Shown piece by piece: positions 61,184 to 64,000 of a stretch of DNA of 64,000 nucleotides. The notes below the pieces were generated by a model. The model ran no database searches and was not told the DNA's origin. It worked only from the letters and a program-made list of their open reading frames with translations. Location: the NCBI GenBank assembly GCA_031363055.1, contig JANLTP010000248.1, positions 25,015 to 89,014 of the forward strand, read 5' to 3'. Position 1 is the first letter of the stretch. Every line of letters begins with the position of its first letter. Source of the DNA: JANLTP01 sp031363055. Lineage in GTDB: Bacteria; Pseudomonadota; Gammaproteobacteria; Burkholderiales; Burkholderiaceae_E. The translations under genes and the position numbers were made by a program.

Positions 61184-62412
61184 GGCAACTCGACGCCGCT
61201 GCGGCGAAATAATGAACGGCGAATCCTGGCCCAGGCGCGCACCAGCATCGGCACACAAAGCAAAGCAACCACTGCCGCCAGAACCAATGCGAGGTCGGGT
61301 GCGAAGGCCAACAGGATCGCAGCGCCCAAGCCCATCAACGGCAAGGCGACGACCATCACGAGCGCCATCAGCAACATCAACACTGACCACCGGTCGCGGC
61401 GCGTACGAGAGGCGCACCAGGCCAACGCGGCCAGCCCGATGACAACCATCGCGGACTCGGCATTAAATCGCAGGTAGGCGCTGCGCAGACTCGGTCCTGC
61501 CGGCACCGGCTGCCCACGCAGCAGGTTCACGACACCGATCGGCAGTCGGCTCATCACCGCGTTAACGTCATTGCAGGGTAACTCGGTGTTGGCGTTGATC
61601 AGTATCGCTACCGCTTGTTGTGTGTCCGGCAACAACACCATCCAGGCTACGAACGAGGCCATGTTGCCCAGATGCCAGCGGGCGTCGGTGGCAGCACCGA
61701 AAGGCCCTACGAACCAGCCCTCGCCACAGCAGAACTCGAAGTCGGCGGACAACAAATGCGAACGTGCAGGCGGTGAGGCGGGCGCCAGCAGTTGTGTCAC
61801 ACCGTGCACCGACACCAACGGGCTTTCTGCGGTACTTTCAGCGGTGCTGCCATCAGCCAACATCATATCCAGATACCGCGCCATGTCGCCGGCACTGGCT
61901 ACCAAACTGCCGGTTGGCGCAAAGCCTGGTGGCAGTGTCAGGTTTTGCACCACCGGCACACCGAACCACATCCGATGCACGGCGGTCATGCCCGCCTGTC
62001 GCGCGGCGTCATGGTCGGTATCGCTGTGTCTCATGCCCAACGGACGCAGTACCCGCGCCTGCAACAGGTCCTGCCAGGGACGGCCCGCCACCGCTTGCAG
62101 CACGGCGCCCAGTCCGCGCGCCAGTTCCTCGATGCTGGCTGAGCCGTCTTGCAGCAGCGGCGTCACGCCATCGGCACGCGAGAAACCACTGGTCTGGTTG
62201 AGCAGATGACGCAGCGTGATGCGGGTCGAGGCATCTCCGACTGAGTGTACGATCGCCAGCCCGATGCCTGGAATGCCCGAAGTTTGCCGTTCACGCTCAA
62301 CAAAAGCTTCAATGCGCTGGAGCAGCGCCGCATCAAGGCTTGTCGGCTGGGCGAAGACCGTACTCACCAACACGCAGCACCCAATCGCCGCCAGGCAACG
62401 GACGATAGACAT
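61180..62412 (-). CDS. Beta-lactamase-fold (class C-like) protein lacking both catalytic motifs
   Basis: 410 residues from ATG 62412 with a signal peptide ending VFAQ|P, a beta-lactamase/penicillin-binding-like domain, then about four C-terminal membrane segments. IPGIGLAIVHSVGD joins straight to ASTRITLRHLLNQTSGFSR, so the segment with the nucleophilic Ser-x-x-Lys (about 65-75 residues) is gone; IEELARGLGAVLQAVAGRPW likewise skips the Tyr-x-Asn segment. Both deletions keep the frame, and the rest is well preserved. It cannot act as a serine hydrolase. Overlaps the downstream hydrolase gene by 4 bp. Confidence 0.8.
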   Translation of the reverse strand: MSIVRCLAAIGCCVLVSTVFAQPTSLDAALLQRIEAFVERERQTSGIPGIGLAIVHSVGDASTRITLRHLLNQTSGFSRADGVTPLLQDGSASIEELARGLGAVLQAVAGRPWQDLLQARVLRPLGMRHSDTDHDAARQAGMTAVHRMWFGVPVVQNLTLPPGFAPTGSLVASAGDMARYLDMMLADGSTAESTAESPLVSVHGVTQLLAPASPPARSHLLSADFEFCCGEGWFVGPFGAATDARWHLGNMASFVAWMVLLPDTQQAVAILINANTELPCNDVNAVMSRLPIGVVNLLRGQPVPAGPSLRSAYLRFNAESAMVVIGLAALAWCASRTRRDRWSVLMLLMALVMVVALPLMGLGAAILLAFAPDLALVLAAVVALLCVPMLVRAWARIRRSLFRRSGVELP

Positions 62413-62559
62413 CACCACAGCGGGCCAGAACTCGGCACAAAGCAATTTGCCGAAGATGTTGAAGTCAGGGCATACATGCTGATATCGTCAGCGAGCAACC
62501 CGTCAGGCGCGTTGATGATTGTCAATCTTCAACAAGACCAGCGGCACAGCGCGGCTCAT

Positions 62560-63810
62560 TCAGCCCACCAGACCTCCGGCCAACAACGCCAGGCAGAGCA
62601 GGCAACCCACGATCGGCACCGTTATGGGCACGGTAAAACATCCGGCAGGCGTCGGCTCAGCCCTTCGCTTGAGCATCACCAACGCCGCATTGACCAATGC
62701 GAAGATCACCAGCGTCAGACGCGATGTCGCCTCGGCAAGACTTTCCAACGGGAACGCAATCGCGAGGATCAGCACGGCTGCGCTAACCAGTACAGTCGCG
62801 TTGATTGGCGTCCGGGTGCGCGGATGAACGCTGCCCAAAACCGCCGGCAGCATGTGTCGATCGGCCATGCCATAGATCACTCGGGAGGCCATGACGATCA
62901 GTGCGATGATGCCGTTGATCGTGGCGACAATGGCGATGCCACTGATGACGGCCGGCGAGGCTCCGGTGACCCGCTGAAAGACCAGACTCAGCGGGGCGCT
63001 GGAGGCCGCCAATTCGTCACGAGGAACCGAAATCAAGGCGATCCACACCACAATGATGTAGAAGAAGGTGGATATCAGCAAGGTGAGGAAGATAGCCCTC
63101 GGCAGATTGCGTTGTGGCTCTTTCACTTCTTCGGCAATGTTGGCCAGGCCCTCGAACCCGATGAAGGCGAAGAACGCCAGCAAGGAGGCTGAAAGGACAC
63201 CCGCAACAACCGCTGACTGACCCAAACCAGCGGTCACTTCAGGAAGCCGAGCCAGGAAATCAGGCGTATTGACAACACCAAAGTACACCACGGCCACCAA
63301 ACCAGCGACCTCGATCACCGTCATGGCACTGGCCAGCAACACCGACTGAAGAATTCCCCAGGCCGCCACGGTACCCATCAGGATAACGACGACGGCGACG
63401 ATTAGTACGGCCGGCAGGTCGACGAATTCGCGAATGTATCCGGCACTACCTTTGGCAATCGCAGCGGCTGAGACAATGCCGACAACAATCACCAACAACC
63501 CAACCAGGCGTGCCAGTTGTGCGGAACCAAACCCCGCTCCGACGTAAGCGGCTTCGCCGGCACTAACCGGCATCCTGGAAGAAAACTCGGCAAATGAGGC
63601 AGCCGTCGGTGCCATGACCAGCGCCGCCAACGCGAAGGCAATCGGCGCATGCATACCGGCACGCCCGGCCGTCGCGCCGATCAGCACGTAGATGCCCGCG
63701 CCTACCGTCACGCCAAGTCCGAACAAGACGGCCAAAGGCAGGCTCAGTGACCGCACCAAGCCCGCAGGGACGGACTGCACTGATGGTGCTTCGGAAATGA
63801 CGGTCTTCAT
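62560..63810 (-). CDS. APC superfamily amino acid/amine permease
   Basis: 416 residues, about 12 membrane segments. The N-terminal GLGVTVGAGIYVLIGATAG is the APC G-x-G-I-F-like substrate/sodium loop of the first helix, AFFAFIGFEGLANIAEEVKEPQRNLPRAI is the canonical helix 6 region, and DRHMLPAVLGSVHPRTRTP is a typical loop. It imports an amino acid or amine with H+ or Na+. It lies 147 bp downstream of the beta-lactamase-fold gene start on the same strand, so it may be transcribed first. Confidence 0.9.
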   Translation of the reverse strand: MKTVISEAPSVQSVPAGLVRSLSLPLAVLFGLGVTVGAGIYVLIGATAGRAGMHAPIAFALAALVMAPTAASFAEFSSRMPVSAGEAAYVGAGFGSAQLARLVGLLVIVVGIVSAAAIAKGSAGYIREFVDLPAVLIVAVVVILMGTVAAWGILQSVLLASAMTVIEVAGLVAVVYFGVVNTPDFLARLPEVTAGLGQSAVVAGVLSASLLAFFAFIGFEGLANIAEEVKEPQRNLPRAIFLTLLISTFFYIIVVWIALISVPRDELAASSAPLSLVFQRVTGASPAVISGIAIVATINGIIALIVMASRVIYGMADRHMLPAVLGSVHPRTRTPINATVLVSAAVLILAIAFPLESLAEATSRLTLVIFALVNAALVMLKRRAEPTPAGCFTVPITVPIVGCLLCLALLAGGLVG

Positions 63811-63850
63811 GCCTACCTTCGCCGCGCGACTGGAGTTTCGTTTGCCATCG

Positions 63851-64000
63851 TCAACGCGACTTTGGCCGACCGGGTCCCAGCTTGCCGTCCGAACGAGCCG
63901 TTAGATAGGCGAACAGATCGAGCACGTGCGGCTCGACTTTGGAGTCGAGCTCCCAGGCCGGCATGACCAGGCGGCTACGTCCATCACGTTGACCACGCAT
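63851..64000 (-). CDS. C-terminal end of a c-type cytochrome (5' end outside window)
   Basis: 50 codons in frame to the window edge: SRLVMPAWELDSKVEPHVLD, then LFAYLTARSDGKLGPGRPK and a TGA stop. The Met in VMPAW is the usual sixth heme ligand in the last third of class I cytochromes c, and LGPGRP tails occur in cytochromes linked to PQQ-dependent dehydrogenases. The C-x-x-C-H motif lies beyond the window. Confidence 0.6.
   Translation of the reverse strand: MRGQRDGRSRLVMPAWELDSKVEPHVLDLFAYLTARSDGKLGPGRPKSR

Noticed and set aside
60143..61477. 444-codon plus-strand frame
   Set aside because: Antisense to the alpha/beta hydrolase, which carries an intact catalytic triad; the plus frame is Arg/His/Gln-rich without motifs.

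Overview
The window looks like a chromosomal segment of a GC-rich, free-living betaproteobacterium, probably Burkholderiales-like. The main reasons are three orphan 'Bug'/TctC-type periplasmic binding proteins, two TRAP transporters, LysR regulators placed beside catabolic genes, a CaiB-type CoA transferase, and a block of DUF11 surface proteins with an outer-membrane OmpA-type lipoprotein. No rRNA, tRNA, CRISPR array, prophage or complete insertion sequence was recognised. The lineage call is inference from gene content.

1-10.7 kb is solute uptake: a TRAP operon (dctP cut by the window edge, dctQ, dctM), a complete branched-chain-type ABC operon (livKHMGF) behind a perfect 14-bp palindrome, and a second, inverted TRAP operon (dctP-dctQ-dctM). 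A frameshifted fragment of another ABC binding protein lies at 10.35-10.65 kb. 10.7-17.1 kb holds an LtaS-type membrane sulfatase-fold enzyme overlapping an LpxR-like lipid A deacylase gene, then a leaderless gamma-glutamyltransferase homologue, a LysR regulator and a carboxymuconolactone-decarboxylase-family protein.

17.2-32.2 kb is catabolic: a Bug binding protein divergent from a ketopantoate-reductase-family gene and a two-subunit class I fumarase/tartrate dehydratase, a GST, a crotonase/CoA-transferase pair followed by half an alpha/beta hydrolase, a broken type IV pilin, a TauD-type dioxygenase with an FAH-family hydrolase divergent from a LysR gene, another Bug protein, an FMN-dependent alpha-hydroxyacid oxidase, a HAD hydrolase and a DUF1853 protein. 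32.25-34.0 kb is a compact, lower-GC two-gene cassette: an AAA ATPase overlapping a DUF4276/TOPRIM-like protein, a candidate OLD-like defence pair. 34.1-38.9 kb holds a lipoprotein and a tightly overlapping operon (isochorismatase-type amidohydrolase, Bug protein, opine-type dehydrogenase, hydroxyacyl-CoA-type dehydrogenase).

39.2-56.9 kb is a 17.6-kb, five-gene envelope locus: three secreted DUF11 proteins (198, about 932 and 2048 aa), a protein of about 2180 aa joining DUF11/SdrD-B-like modules to a C-terminal outer-membrane beta-barrel, and an OmpA-like peptidoglycan-binding lipoprotein. 56.9-60.1 kb is a gene graveyard with remnants of two transposases, CHAD, SulP, DUF6544-like, patatin and medium-chain dehydrogenase genes. 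It is followed by an alpha/beta hydrolase, a beta-lactamase-family protein that has lost both catalytic motifs, an APC permease and the tail of a cytochrome c.

Two themes recur. Short in-frame tandem repeats (9, 12 or 15 bp) have expanded inside at least seven genes. Degenerate tandem repeats, often of 13 bp, lie directly after several stop codons. Both suggest frequent slippage or duplication in this genome.
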